Positions 33,704 through 42,609 of a stretch of 64,000 bases of DNA are shown piece by piece. Position numbers and translations under genes: made by a program. The DNA lies in NCBI GenBank assembly GCA_964538275.1, contig CAZIFW010000007.1:14530-78529 (forward strand), read 5' to 3'. The first letter of the stretch is position 1. Every line of letters starts with the position of its first letter. The notes below the pieces were generated by a model. It was given only the letters and a program-made list of their open reading frames with translations. It was not told the origin of the DNA and made no database searches. The DNA comes from CANIGN01 sp964538275. Its GTDB lineage: Bacteria; Bdellovibrionota; UBA2428.

Positions 33704-34225
33704 ATGTTTCGTAAACCAGGACGTAATCACGGCGGAAGCGACGGACACGGTGGACTGTTAATCACTCCACTTCTAGATATGTTAGTGGCACTTATACCCA
33801 TATTAATTTTGGGTGTTGTGTTAACTCGTATCAACGTTGTAGATGTTTCTGTTTCAAAACCTGTTCAATCTATTAGCAAACCACAAAATAGTAAGTTTGA
33901 CCTCCTACTTAAAGTGGGTGGCAAAGAGATTGACGTCATTTTAAATGGAAAGTCTCGACTCAAAGTCGCTAAAGATGCGGAAACCTCAATAGAGCAACTC
34001 CACAATGAATTTGTAGCTATTAAAAAAGAATTCCCACAAGAATTTGAAATTAAAGTCGAACCCGAAAGCCAAGTGGTACTGGACAACCTTATGGAAGTTA
34101 TAGATGCCGCTCGCGAAGTTAAAAGTGGTGACCCTGAAATGATTCGCAAAGATGAGGCGACGGGTAAAGACGTTAAAATCAAATTCCTCTTTCCACGGGT
34201 CATTCTAAGAGGAGTTTATTCATAA
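33704..34225 (+). CDS. ExbD/TolR/AglS-type stator protein 1
   Basis: 173 residues. One transmembrane helix near the N-terminus preceded by a Gly/His-rich stretch (GRNHGGSDGHGG). The proton-carrying Asp is in ITPLLDMLVALIPILILGVV. The periplasmic domain has the ExbD-like VGGKEIDVILNGKSRLKV pattern. AGAGGT ribosome site lies five bases before the ATG. It is the first of two tandem, divergent ExbD-type genes. Confidence 0.87.
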   Translation: MFRKPGRNHGGSDGHGGLLITPLLDMLVALIPILILGVVLTRINVVDVSVSKPVQSISKPQNSKFDLLLKVGGKEIDVILNGKSRLKVAKDAETSIEQLHNEFVAIKKEFPQEFEIKVEPESQVVLDNLMEVIDAAREVKSGDPEMIRKDEATGKDVKIKFLFPRVILRGVYS

Positions 34226-34226
34226 T

Positions 34227-34712
34227 ATGGGACTCGTACATAAAAGTTTTGGCGGCCGTGACCGCAAACAACACATACATGCGGACGTAAACCTTACTCC
34301 GATGATCGATACACTTATTGTATTGCTAATCTTCTTAGTAAAAAGCTATTCCGTTACACCCGCTTACCTAACCCCTACTCAAAGTATTGAACTTAGTCGC
34401 ACCAGTTCAGCAGAAGGTGCTCCTGATAAACCTGCTTTGATTATTGGTAAAGATGGCATTCTGTTAGATGGAAAAGTTATTATTGGATTTAAAGATGGTG
34501 TTCCCGAAAGAGATTTCTCTCGTGATCCTTTTATCCAAGAACTTAAAGATCGATTAGATAAGTTAAAAGAAGGCGACCCTGAGTTTTCTGGAACTCTCAT
34601 TCTGCAAGCAGATAAGAGTATCCCCTTTCACGTTTTAAAACCTATCCTGCGTACTGCAGGTGTTTCTGGGTTTTACGATATTAAGTTTGCGGGACAGGGA
34701 GCTGAACAATAA
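34227..34712 (+). CDS. ExbD/TolR/AglQ-type stator protein 2
   Basis: 161 residues. Single transmembrane helix with the conserved Asp in LTPMIDTLIVLLIFLVKSY, then a periplasmic ExbD domain (DKPALIIGKDGILLDGKVII; DPEFSGTLILQADKSIPFHV). It starts two bases after the first ExbD gene, and its stop overlaps the next ATG by one base. A TolQ with two TolR-like partners is the arrangement of the AglRQS gliding motor. Which of AglQ or AglS it equals is not resolved. Confidence 0.87.
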   Translation: MGLVHKSFGGRDRKQHIHADVNLTPMIDTLIVLLIFLVKSYSVTPAYLTPTQSIELSRTSSAEGAPDKPALIIGKDGILLDGKVIIGFKDGVPERDFSRDPFIQELKDRLDKLKEGDPEFSGTLILQADKSIPFHVLKPILRTAGVSGFYDIKFAGQGAEQ

Positions 34713-37700
34713 TGAAAAAGCTTCTCGGCATATTCGCATTGAGCTTAGTATCATCTAACATTGAAGCCGCAAAATCGGCTAAAAGCACTACGTTTAAAAA
34801 AGAAGTTGCTAAAACTAAAACAACTCCTAAAACAACTGTTGTCGCAGAAAATCGTGCTCCAGTTGACGAAGTGAAATTTAATGTTTTGATGAAAAATATT
34901 CGAGCTTCTAACGAAGTTCTCGATCAGCTCAAACAAATGGAAGCATTGCGCTCCAGTGCCGAGAATTCCTTAAGAGCTCTTCTTAAAAATCGCCCTAACG
35001 ACTTAGAGCTAAATTTACGTTTAGCAGAATTGCGCCTACAACGCGCAAGAGACTTTGAACAATTTTCTCTTGAATTAAGTCTTGGTGGTAATGAAGAAAG
35101 AGCAAAAGAACTGAGTCAACAAAGTCGTCAGCTCTTTGAAGCGGGCCTTGCTCACTACCGATCCATGCTTCCAAAAGTTGCTCGCCACCCTATGGAAGGT
35201 GAGATTTACTTGGGAATGGCGCGCTCTATGAAATCCTTAGGACGCCCCAAAGAAGCCCTAGCACTTTTAAAAAGTGTTCAACATCGTAGCTTTCAAACCA
35301 AAACAAATTTTTACTTAGCACTTACTAGAGGTGATTTGGAATTTGCACTTTCAAATGCTCAAGGCGCAAAAAATGCGTACGATGAAGCCACCAAATTTGT
35401 TGCCGCTGGCTCTCAAGAAGAAATGTACTTAATGTACAAAAAAAGCTGGGCTCTTTATAATTTGAAAGATACAGATCTAGCTCTTGCTATGCTTAAAAAA
35501 GTTATTGAAGCTAGCCGAGATAAACTTGCACTTGCTCAAGAAGCTGTACAAGACTACTCACTTTTTGTTGCAGACCTAAGCACTCCAGATATGGAAAAAG
35601 ACGAGGGTGGAATTGCGGGAGTTTACCGTTATCTTTCTCGCTACAGTCGTCCAGAAATTTCTGAAAAAGCATTAGAGAAATTGAGCGAAACTTATTCACA
35701 AAATGGTCGTCGCGTAGATGCTAAAAAAACCTTAGAATTTTTAATTGAAAACAATCCAGATTCCCTTAGAAATGGAGAACGTGCCATTAACGTTGTTAAA
35801 TATGACCACGACCTTGTAGATACCAAAGCACTGAGTGGCCGCTACTTTTGGCTGATTAAAAACTTTGGCCCTCTTTCTAGCTGGTACAAAAAACAACTCC
35901 TCAGACCAGACATTCAAAGAAACACTTATGACGCTATTGAAGAAAGCTTAAGAACTTATTCTGTAGGTCTTCATAAAGAAGCAGACAAAGAAAAGTCTGA
36001 TGTACGTAGAACTGCACTTGAAGAAACAATTGCGACTCTTTACGACTCACACTTAGAGAACTTTAAAGAAGTTCCACGTATACATTATTACCGCGCAGAA
36101 ATCTATCGCCGAGCAAATGATTACGAAAATGCAGCTAGACAATACGATAGCTTTATTCTCGATATGCAAGGCTATGAAGAAGCTAAGCTAGAAGAATTTG
36201 ATCACAAAATTAAAAAAGAAGCCGCCTTTTCGTCTGTCGAAATGTGGGCAAAAACTATTGATAAAAAACCAAAGCTTGCAGAATTCATGCTCAAAGCTTG
36301 CGATCGTTTCGTAGAGCATTTTCCTAAAGACGAAAAGGCTCCAACCGTCGCTCTTGATGCGGCTCGTGTAGAACATAAGATGGGCAATCCTGAAATTGCC
36401 CTTAAACGCATTCAAAAACTTGTAAGCTCTTATCCTCAAAGTCCAGAATCTGCTGAAGCCGTTAATGCGGGTCTAGACATATTGAACAAGCAAGGCGACT
36501 TCGTAAACTTAGCTGGTTACGCTCGTGACTGGAGAGAAAAAGTCACTGAGTGGGCACCTGAGAAGAAAAAAGACGAACTTAGAGCAGACCTAGATAAAGT
36601 ACTTTCAACAAGTGAAGCAAAATCTTGTGAAGAACTTGCAAAACGTAAAAACAAAAAATTAGAAGCGGCTCTTTGTTTTAGACGAGTTGCTGAATCAAAT
36701 AAAGATTCAGACATCGCTCCAAAAGCTCTTGTCCTAGCTTCTGATCTCTTTAAAGAATTTGGAGACCCCTATTCTTCTTTAGATGCACTTGAACTCCTCG
36801 TTCAAAGACATCCAAACTCAGACCAAGCTATAGTAGCTTTTTCCAAACTAGCAGAAGGTTTTGAGAGAACTTTCCAATTTGGCAGATCAGCGGATATTTA
36901 CGAGCAACTTCTAAAACGCAAAGACGTTCCTAATCGCAAACAAGTGATTGCACGTTTAGCTGGTCTCTACACAGGACTTGGTGCAAAAGAAAAACTAGAA
37001 AAAATTCTTCAAGATACAGATGCTAGCCAAGAACTTAAAAATCAAGTTTTTACTAAAAAACTTAAATCTAGCCACGATGAACTTCTTGCTCTTGAAAGAG
37101 CAGAGGGTTACAGTCGAGGTAAATTTGCCTCGGATCGTGCACAAGCGATCTTCGCAGAATTTAAAACTCTCGAAACTCAAAACAAACTTCCTTCTCATCT
37201 AAACCTTGAAATTCAACGGATCGAGGGACACTTCCTTCATAGTCAAGGTAACTTGCAAAAGGCAGATGAGTTATGGATGGCAGGTTTGAAAAAATTCTGG
37301 AGACTCAGCCCCAAAACTCCTGATCTTTGGGAGTCTGCTGCACGTATGAGACTTTCGCAAGGATCATACTGGAGATCTCTCTTTAAGAGTGCAGATATTG
37401 CTGCAAATCCTCAGAAGAAAGTATCTCTCTTTCAAAAAATAGAAGCTTGGAATGCTGAAGTTTTAGGAATGAATAGCCCAGCAGTTGCCCTAGAAACCCT
37501 ATGGGCTACAGCTAAGTTTTACCGTGAATTTGCCGCTGAACTTAAGAGCAAAGACGCGACTATGCAAATGGGCATAGACATGGAAAACAAAGCTAAGATT
37601 GTTACTCAAGAACTTGCACGCAGAGCTCAGAACTGGGGACTCATCACCCCACTTCTACTCTCTACTTTAAAAGATATTCGTGAAGCGCGTGGAGAAAAAA

Positions 37701-38641
37701 CTGACACGGATGTAAGCATAAATTTCCCATGGCCAGAAATTCCACGTGGATTAGAAATGCTTGCGGAGAGAAAAACTCTTAGCGAGTGGTCTAAAGACCC
37801 TAAAAACTTAAAAAGCAGACTTAAGAGTTCTAAAGATCGCCGTGAGCAAAGAAATATTGCCTACGTGATTTTGATGAAAACAAATTCTCTTAAAGGCGAC
37901 AACCTTAACGGCTGGGAAGAAATTCTTACCGGAAAAGATGAAGTTCAATCTCGTATAGAAGCCTCCATTCAGGACAATCAAAACGACAAGGCTGAAATGC
38001 TTCTGAATCAATATGAAGCTGTGTATGGAGACGATCTTTTCTCAGCAATCGCAATGAGTCGACTTGATGTCAACAAACGCGAGTATTCCTCTGGATACCG
38101 AAGAGCTCTTGCTCTTTTCCAACGCAGTGAATTCGCCTCTAAATACTACGCAATTGGTTGGAAGAGTTTATTCGACGAACTCATTGAAGGAGAACTTTCT
38201 GATTCCTTTAAAGATGAAGCATTCAAAGTTCTTTCTGCCGCAGCCAAAAATAACTGGGAGAAGAAGCTTCTTGCCACTCTTTGCTTAAGAGGCACGATCA
38301 CTTGTAGCGGTGAATATTCTGGACTTGCTCTCTTGAACTTAATTGATAACAACACCTCTGAAAGCTTAGTAGATTACGCAGATCACAGAAGCTTGTGGCG
38401 GATTGAAAAAGATTTCTTAGAAATTAGTTTAAAAACACTTTCTAAGTCTGCAACTCGTCCTGAACAAATTGAAACTCTTAAACGAGCACTCAGTAAGTTT
38501 AAAGATATGAGCAATGGCAGCTTAGATTCTAAAGCTCATCGAAGAACAGCTGAATTAGCTCAAAGTGAAATTAAAAACACAGAAACTAAAATACTTGCAC
38601 GACTTGAGGCGGAACGTAGACCCGCGCAAAAGGTGGAATAA
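34712..38641 (+). CDS. Large periplasmic TPR-repeat protein of the motor operon
   Basis: 1309 residues, the largest gene here. Signal peptide MKKLLGIFALSLVSSNIEAA. The rest is almost wholly helical with TPR-like pairs visible across the length, for example GEIYLGMARSMKSLGRPKEA, HYYRAEIYRRANDYENAARQ and KALVLASDLFKEFGDPYSS. No enzyme motif. Position and architecture recall GltI/AgmK or GltE-like TPR proteins of gliding loci, which link the motor to the outer membrane. That role is inference; sequence-level orthology is not shown. Start overlaps the ExbD stop (TAATG). Confidence 0.82.
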   Translation: MKKLLGIFALSLVSSNIEAAKSAKSTTFKKEVAKTKTTPKTTVVAENRAPVDEVKFNVLMKNIRASNEVLDQLKQMEALRSSAENSLRALLKNRPNDLELNLRLAELRLQRARDFEQFSLELSLGGNEERAKELSQQSRQLFEAGLAHYRSMLPKVARHPMEGEIYLGMARSMKSLGRPKEALALLKSVQHRSFQTKTNFYLALTRGDLEFALSNAQGAKNAYDEATKFVAAGSQEEMYLMYKKSWALYNLKDTDLALAMLKKVIEASRDKLALAQEAVQDYSLFVADLSTPDMEKDEGGIAGVYRYLSRYSRPEISEKALEKLSETYSQNGRRVDAKKTLEFLIENNPDSLRNGERAINVVKYDHDLVDTKALSGRYFWLIKNFGPLSSWYKKQLLRPDIQRNTYDAIEESLRTYSVGLHKEADKEKSDVRRTALEETIATLYDSHLENFKEVPRIHYYRAEIYRRANDYENAARQYDSFILDMQGYEEAKLEEFDHKIKKEAAFSSVEMWAKTIDKKPKLAEFMLKACDRFVEHFPKDEKAPTVALDAARVEHKMGNPEIALKRIQKLVSSYPQSPESAEAVNAGLDILNKQGDFVNLAGYARDWREKVTEWAPEKKKDELRADLDKVLSTSEAKSCEELAKRKNKKLEAALCFRRVAESNKDSDIAPKALVLASDLFKEFGDPYSSLDALELLVQRHPNSDQAIVAFSKLAEGFERTFQFGRSADIYEQLLKRKDVPNRKQVIARLAGLYTGLGAKEKLEKILQDTDASQELKNQVFTKKLKSSHDELLALERAEGYSRGKFASDRAQAIFAEFKTLETQNKLPSHLNLEIQRIEGHFLHSQGNLQKADELWMAGLKKFWRLSPKTPDLWESAARMRLSQGSYWRSLFKSADIAANPQKKVSLFQKIEAWNAEVLGMNSPAVALETLWATAKFYREFAAELKSKDATMQMGIDMENKAKIVTQELARRAQNWGLITPLLLSTLKDIREARGEKTDTDVSINFPWPEIPRGLEMLAERKTLSEWSKDPKNLKSRLKSSKDRREQRNIAYVILMKTNSLKGDNLNGWEEILTGKDEVQSRIEASIQDNQNDKAEMLLNQYEAVYGDDLFSAIAMSRLDVNKREYSSGYRRALALFQRSEFASKYYAIGWKSLFDELIEGELSDSFKDEAFKVLSAAAKNNWEKKLLATLCLRGTITCSGEYSGLALLNLIDNNTSESLVDYADHRSLWRIEKDFLEISLKTLSKSATRPEQIETLKRALSKFKDMSNGSLDSKAHRRTAELAQSEIKNTETKILARLEAERRPAQKVE

Positions 38642-38644
38642 TTT

Positions 38645-38908
38645 ATGAGAAAAATATTATATCTCTTTATACTGACTCAATATGTGTGGGCTGCTGAAGC
38701 ACCTAAGACGCCTGCAAAAGATACTGGAAAAGCAAAATATAAAAAAAATATTTCTATGGAATTTGAAGGACGCTCCGTTGATGGAGATGTTATCAAGCCG
38801 GACTCTGCCGATGTTGAAGGCGATAAGAACGTAAGATTCGATCCCTTGCTTGAGGGTCGTAAAGACTTTAAGCGAGAGTTTAAACGTAGTTCAGGAGTAA
38901 CACGATGA
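38645..38908 (+). CDS. Small secreted protein of the motor operon
   Basis: 87 residues. Signal peptide MRKILYLFILTQYVWAAEAP. The mature part is charged and ends in FDPLLEGRKDFKREFKRSSG, a motif-like tail. It sits between the TPR gene (3-base gap) and the FHA-TonB-like gene (ATGA overlap), so it is a genuine operon member. Small proteins at this position are common in Bdellovibrio and myxobacterial motor loci. Function unknown. Confidence 0.7.
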   Translation: MRKILYLFILTQYVWAAEAPKTPAKDTGKAKYKKNISMEFEGRSVDGDVIKPDSADVEGDKNVRFDPLLEGRKDFKREFKRSSGVTR

Positions 38909-40416
38909 GCGCAGTTAAAAGAACCTGGAAACTAGAATATACCCAAGGAAGTAAAAACTGGACCCGCATTGTAAGATCGAAAGAGCTTAAAATCGGTAGT
39001 CGACTTGGAAACCACTTAAGACTCCCTGCCCCCTGCCCAGAGTCGTTACTTACAGTGACACATACAAAAAAAGGGATCGACTGGGAAAGTCCTTCATCTA
39101 AAGTTGTTGCAAAAGAACATAAAGGAGCTGTTGTTTTAGAGTGGCATAAACGCACACTTAAAATTAGCGATGTTACAGATGAAGAAAAGTATCAAGTTAT
39201 CAGCGATAGCAATGTTCAAATTCATCGTACAGCCACTTTGAAAGATCCCACTAAAAAAACTATTTGGTTTTTTTACAAAGGACTTTTGATTGAAACGGCT
39301 GCGATAGAATCAAGCGATCCAAAAGTAAATCCTAAAGCTAAACTGGGTGCCGGTATCAGTATTGAACTTGATAACTTCTCTAGAAAACTCATAGCTGTAT
39401 GGCCAGGAGGTGATTTAAAATCACTCCCTCTAAAAAATACTGATTTAGGAATGGAAGTTGTGGAAGGCGACCATCACTTCATTATTAGTTCTGCTCCCGA
39501 TCTTAGCCAGTTAGTTGCAAACCCTGAAAAGCAAAAAGACTCGCGCATGGCGCCTGTCATTTTTACTTTCATGGCAACCTTCTTAATTCTTCTCGCAATT
39601 CTTCAAGTGAATTGGTCTCCAGATGATGGCCTTATGGAAGAAGTGATTCCAGAAGAACTCGCTAAACTCACCATTGAAAAACAAGAAAAAAGTGGTCTTC
39701 CAGGTGGTGGCGTAGGTGGCGGTGGCGTGCAAACTGAAAAACGTGATCCGCGCGGTGGTGCAGGTATAGCTAGACCCGACGAAGTGCTCGTTAGAAATCT
39801 CAACGTTGCGGCTTCTTCTGGAAACTTACTCAATGCTCTAACGGCTCTTGATAGTAAATATTCTAACCAAGCTGCAAAAGCTGCTATTGGTCCTGTAGGT
39901 GTGGGCGGTACAAACCCAGCGCAAGGTATCCTTAAAAGCCTTGGCAACATGGCAGGCACAGGTGGCGGTGGCGTAGGTATTGGCGGCCTCGGCACCAAAG
40001 GTTTTGGTGGCGGTGGCGGCGGCGGTACCGGCTTAGGTTTTGGAACTAAAGTAGGTAACGGAGTAGGTGAAGGCAATGGTCTTCGCGCTATTAGCTTTGA
40101 ATCCGGTTCTGGCGAAGTAAAAGGCGGATTAGAAAAATCTGAAGTTGAAGCTGTTATTCGACAAAACCTTGCGCAAATCAGAAACTGTTACAACCGTGGT
40201 TTAAGACTTAACCCCACTCTATCGGGCAAAGTAAAAGCAAGTTTCCGAATCACAGCAAACGGATCAGTAGATCTATCACGCATTGGTGATTCTACTTTGG
40301 CATCGAGTGAAGTTGAAGATTGTATCAAAGGTAGAATTCTATCTTGGAACTTCCCCCAACCTCGCGGCGGCAGCACGGTAGACGTGAGTTATCCGTTCTT
40401 ATTACGCCCACAGTAA
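38905..40416 (+). CDS. FHA-like/transmembrane/TonB-like AgmX-PglI (GltG-type) protein
   Basis: 503 residues. The N-terminal cytoplasmic part (about 1-205) has two FHA-like beta modules (ELKIGSRLGNHLRLPAP at the start). A transmembrane helix follows (about 213-232, VIFTFMATFLILLAILQV), then a long Gly-rich flexible periplasmic region (about 262-395). The C-terminal AgmX/PglI TonB-like domain runs from GEVKGGLEKSEVEAVIRQNL through IRNCYNRGLRLNPTLSGKVK to DVSYPFLLRPQ. This order equals GltG (PglI) of the Myxococcus gliding machinery. It probably couples motor movement to an outer-membrane partner. Overlaps the preceding gene by four bases. Confidence 0.88.
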   Translation: MSAVKRTWKLEYTQGSKNWTRIVRSKELKIGSRLGNHLRLPAPCPESLLTVTHTKKGIDWESPSSKVVAKEHKGAVVLEWHKRTLKISDVTDEEKYQVISDSNVQIHRTATLKDPTKKTIWFFYKGLLIETAAIESSDPKVNPKAKLGAGISIELDNFSRKLIAVWPGGDLKSLPLKNTDLGMEVVEGDHHFIISSAPDLSQLVANPEKQKDSRMAPVIFTFMATFLILLAILQVNWSPDDGLMEEVIPEELAKLTIEKQEKSGLPGGGVGGGGVQTEKRDPRGGAGIARPDEVLVRNLNVAASSGNLLNALTALDSKYSNQAAKAAIGPVGVGGTNPAQGILKSLGNMAGTGGGGVGIGGLGTKGFGGGGGGGTGLGFGTKVGNGVGEGNGLRAISFESGSGEVKGGLEKSEVEAVIRQNLAQIRNCYNRGLRLNPTLSGKVKASFRITANGSVDLSRIGDSTLASSEVEDCIKGRILSWNFPQPRGGSTVDVSYPFLLRPQ

Positions 40417-40424
40417 AAGGTACA

Positions 40425-40516
40425 GAGGACCCCCCATTTTGGTCCCGATGACCCTTTCTAAATAATTGGTGCCTAGCACCTTTTCACACATTGCAACCAC
40501 CCTACTTAGATAGGGT
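40425..40516. repeat. Palindrome cluster after the motor operon, related to 4158-4231
   Basis: Contains GAGGACCCCCCAT (compare GAGGGGCCCCCCAT at 4178), GGACC/GGTCC and GGTC/GACC inverted pairs, the hairpin GGTGC-CTA-GCACC followed by TTTT (40468-40484), and ACCCTA/TAGGGT (40499-40516). The 40468 hairpin plus TTTTC.ACATT matches 4200-4222. It probably also terminates the operon. Confidence 0.55.
40468..40484 (+). terminator. Weak intrinsic terminator after motor operon
   Basis: GGTGC-CTA-GCACC, a 5-bp stem with 3-base loop followed by four T, 52 bases after the operon's last stop. The stem is short, so efficiency is uncertain. Confidence 0.45.
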
Positions 40517-41093
40517 CGGGATTTAGGCGAAAGCCCATGCTAAGTACTTCACTCATTTCAGCGAGTGATGGTAAATGAGTTTTACGAGCACTTAAACCAT
40601 CAAAATCATCTGTAACTGCTGAACAATAAAAATCCTTAAAAATATTTCGCGGTTCTTTCACATAAAAATGAATCGCCTGACTTCTAAGTTCGTTTTTCTT
40701 TGGAGCCAATACAATTTTTTGTAAACTCACTAAATGTGGGGCGTTTTTTAAAGCTTCTGCATTCGTTACAAAACAACAACTTAATCCACGATGAGTAGCG
40801 GCAGAATTATTTGTGTAATTATAAAAAGAAATCTGCACTCGAGAATCTCTGGATTCAAAACAAACACTCTCATTTGTTTTTTCAAATTCAAAAGGAAAAT
40901 ATTCAAAAGTCTCCAAGGTTAGCTTCCAATCTTTTAAAGGCAACTTATCTGCGCTCATAGTCCAAACAGTTGATTGAAGTCCCGATACGTCATGCGTATT
41001 GAGCGCATAAAGCGCAAAAGACAAAATAGAGCTTACGCCTAATACGAGGGGCGTAAGTTTTTTCAATTTATGTTGATTGCATTCTTTCTGCAT
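40506..41093 (-). CDS. Membrane-anchored protein of unknown function
   Basis: 195 residues. Basic N-terminus then one hydrophobic helix (about 13-32, LTPLVLGVSSILSFALYAL), which may be an uncleaved anchor. The periplasmic part has strands and several Cys (SVCFESRDSRVQISFYNYTN, LSCCFVTNAE, FYCSAVTDD). No family recognised. It converges with the motor operon and is divergent from the clan-CD-like gene. Confidence 0.55.
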   Translation of the reverse strand: MQKECNQHKLKKLTPLVLGVSSILSFALYALNTHDVSGLQSTVWTMSADKLPLKDWKLTLETFEYFPFEFEKTNESVCFESRDSRVQISFYNYTNNSAATHRGLSCCFVTNAEALKNAPHLVSLQKIVLAPKKNELRSQAIHFYVKEPRNIFKDFYCSAVTDDFDGLSARKTHLPSLAEMSEVLSMGFRLNPDPI

Positions 41094-41240
41094 AAAAGCC
41101 CCCCTCTATAGAATAAGTGGGAATGCCCCTAGCAAAGCGTCTAATTTTTAGACACTTGCCTGCCTTGTGAGCTGGTTTTCTTAACAAATGGTGCGTTTTT
41201 TCACAAAGATTTCCCTCACTTGCACCTCACAATAGAAGAC

Positions 41241-42323
41241 ATGAGGGGATTAACTTTATTCGTCTTAATTTTTGTGGCTACTCAAAATGCCACAGCTAAA
41301 CCTTGGCACTGGGGTTCACGAAAAGACCGTGCCGGTAGTGATAGTGAAAGAATCCCGGCAAACTTTAAAGATCGCTTTGTTTTTAAAACTGCTAGCGCAT
41401 CTGATGCTTCTGAAGAAAAAACATTTCAAAAAATTCTTCGTCCGAGTTCAATTCCGGGTGAAGGTGAAGGTTATGAACTCTATGGTTCTGGCAAATCTTT
41501 TCTAGAACAACTTGAACTTGCTTCTAAGGATCAGTGTATCCCTAGAATCGTAGTTCTTTCTCACGGTTGGGGAACAACTCGGATTGACGGTGGTATGGGA
41601 CTTCCTATAGTTCCAAGTCGAAGAAACGGCGAACAAAATACAAGTCAATCAAGTGGAAGTTTAGCTTCATATCCTGCCACTGGATTTTACTTGAGCGACG
41701 AGACTCGTAGTAGAGAAGTGAAGCAATCCTATGAAGAAGTAGTTGCTGGCATTGAACTCTCTCTTTACAGCTCAGATACAGCTGAACGCTTTAGAAAAAG
41801 ACACAACCGTCCTATTACCGAGAGCGACATTCAAAACATCAGAACATATATGCTGAACCTCTATGATCCAAAAGCAATTCCAGGCCAAGGCTATAGAATT
41901 AAAAGTAAAGAAGAACTTTACGCAGCTATGGAAGAAGAAAGCAAAACCAACTCTATTGAGATCAAAGACCTCCAAAAAAGCATTGCACAAAACAGAACTC
42001 GTTTTTGCGCAGGCAGCGACAATAAACCAGGCTGCAAGATAGAATTTTATTCGTGCAACATGCACGAAGACTTCATTAAATCTTTAGCGTTAAGTACTGG
42101 ATGCGAAATTGTATATGGAACAGGCATGGTGAGCTATCAGTCAGGAGACAATGGAGTCGTCACAGTAAGAGGCGATAGATCCAGTAAAAAAGTTGAAGTT
42201 CCCGGTCAAAAGCCCAAATATATAAACTTAAACAATCGCGACGGACAATTTGTACGCGTGACTCCACAAAAAGACGGCACCGTTAAGCCCGAAAAAATAG
42301 GGTACAGATACACTTTTCAATAA
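41241..42323 (+). CDS. Secreted protein with clan-CD-like His/Cys dyad pattern
   Basis: About 360 residues from the ATG at 41241 (a TTG at 41220 is less likely). Signal peptide MRGLTLFVLIFVATQNATA. His108 follows a hydrophobic strand (IVVLSHGWGTT) and Cys272 ends another (KIEFYSCNMHEDF), followed by LALSTGCEIVYGTGMVSYQ. A hydrophobic-HG and hydrophobic-x-x-C pairing with a following TG strand is seen in caspase/gingipain-like (clan CD) and DUF4347-type domains. This is pattern reading, not a database match. It meets the next convergent gene with no gap. Confidence 0.6.
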   Translation: MRGLTLFVLIFVATQNATAKPWHWGSRKDRAGSDSERIPANFKDRFVFKTASASDASEEKTFQKILRPSSIPGEGEGYELYGSGKSFLEQLELASKDQCIPRIVVLSHGWGTTRIDGGMGLPIVPSRRNGEQNTSQSSGSLASYPATGFYLSDETRSREVKQSYEEVVAGIELSLYSSDTAERFRKRHNRPITESDIQNIRTYMLNLYDPKAIPGQGYRIKSKEELYAAMEEESKTNSIEIKDLQKSIAQNRTRFCAGSDNKPGCKIEFYSCNMHEDFIKSLALSTGCEIVYGTGMVSYQSGDNGVVTVRGDRSSKKVEVPGQKPKYINLNNRDGQFVRVTPQKDGTVKPEKIGYRYTFQ

Positions 42324-42596
42324 CTACGAGTCTGCCCAAATCATGTGGACATCGCTCCACACCACGTTACTTTGAGTCATCTTCTCAAGAAGTCCAATCA
42401 CATCTTTATTTTCAACATTGCCTTTTGAACTCGAAAAACGACACTGAAAAACATCTGTCATATGACAGCTGATTTTTCCTTCAGGGCCAACGCGTGTACC
42501 GCGATTAAAAACATCTGTGCAAGTCCAGTCAGTAATTTTTTCAAACTTGGGGAGTGTCGCACTTTGAATGTAAACATCGACTGCTTTGATTTTCAT
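42324..42596 (-). CDS. Hypothetical small protein downstream of icd
   Basis: About 90 residues from the ATG at 42596, preceded by GGAAAG; a TTG at 42608 is also in frame. Contains MKIKAVDVYIQSATLPKFEK, a mostly strand-rich sequence with three Cys, and ends in NVVWSDVHMIWADS. No family recognised. It starts 13 bases after the icd stop on the same strand, so it is probably co-transcribed. Confidence 0.5.
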   Translation of the reverse strand: MKIKAVDVYIQSATLPKFEKITDWTCTDVFNRGTRVGPEGKISCHMTDVFQCRFSSSKGNVENKDVIGLLEKMTQSNVVWSDVHMIWADS

Positions 42597-42609
42597 ATTT
42601 CTTTCCAAC

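Noticed and set aside
39603..40076. Long Pro-rich open frame on the minus strand
   Set aside because: It is the reverse shadow of the Gly-rich linker of the GltG-type gene; composition follows directly from GGN codons.
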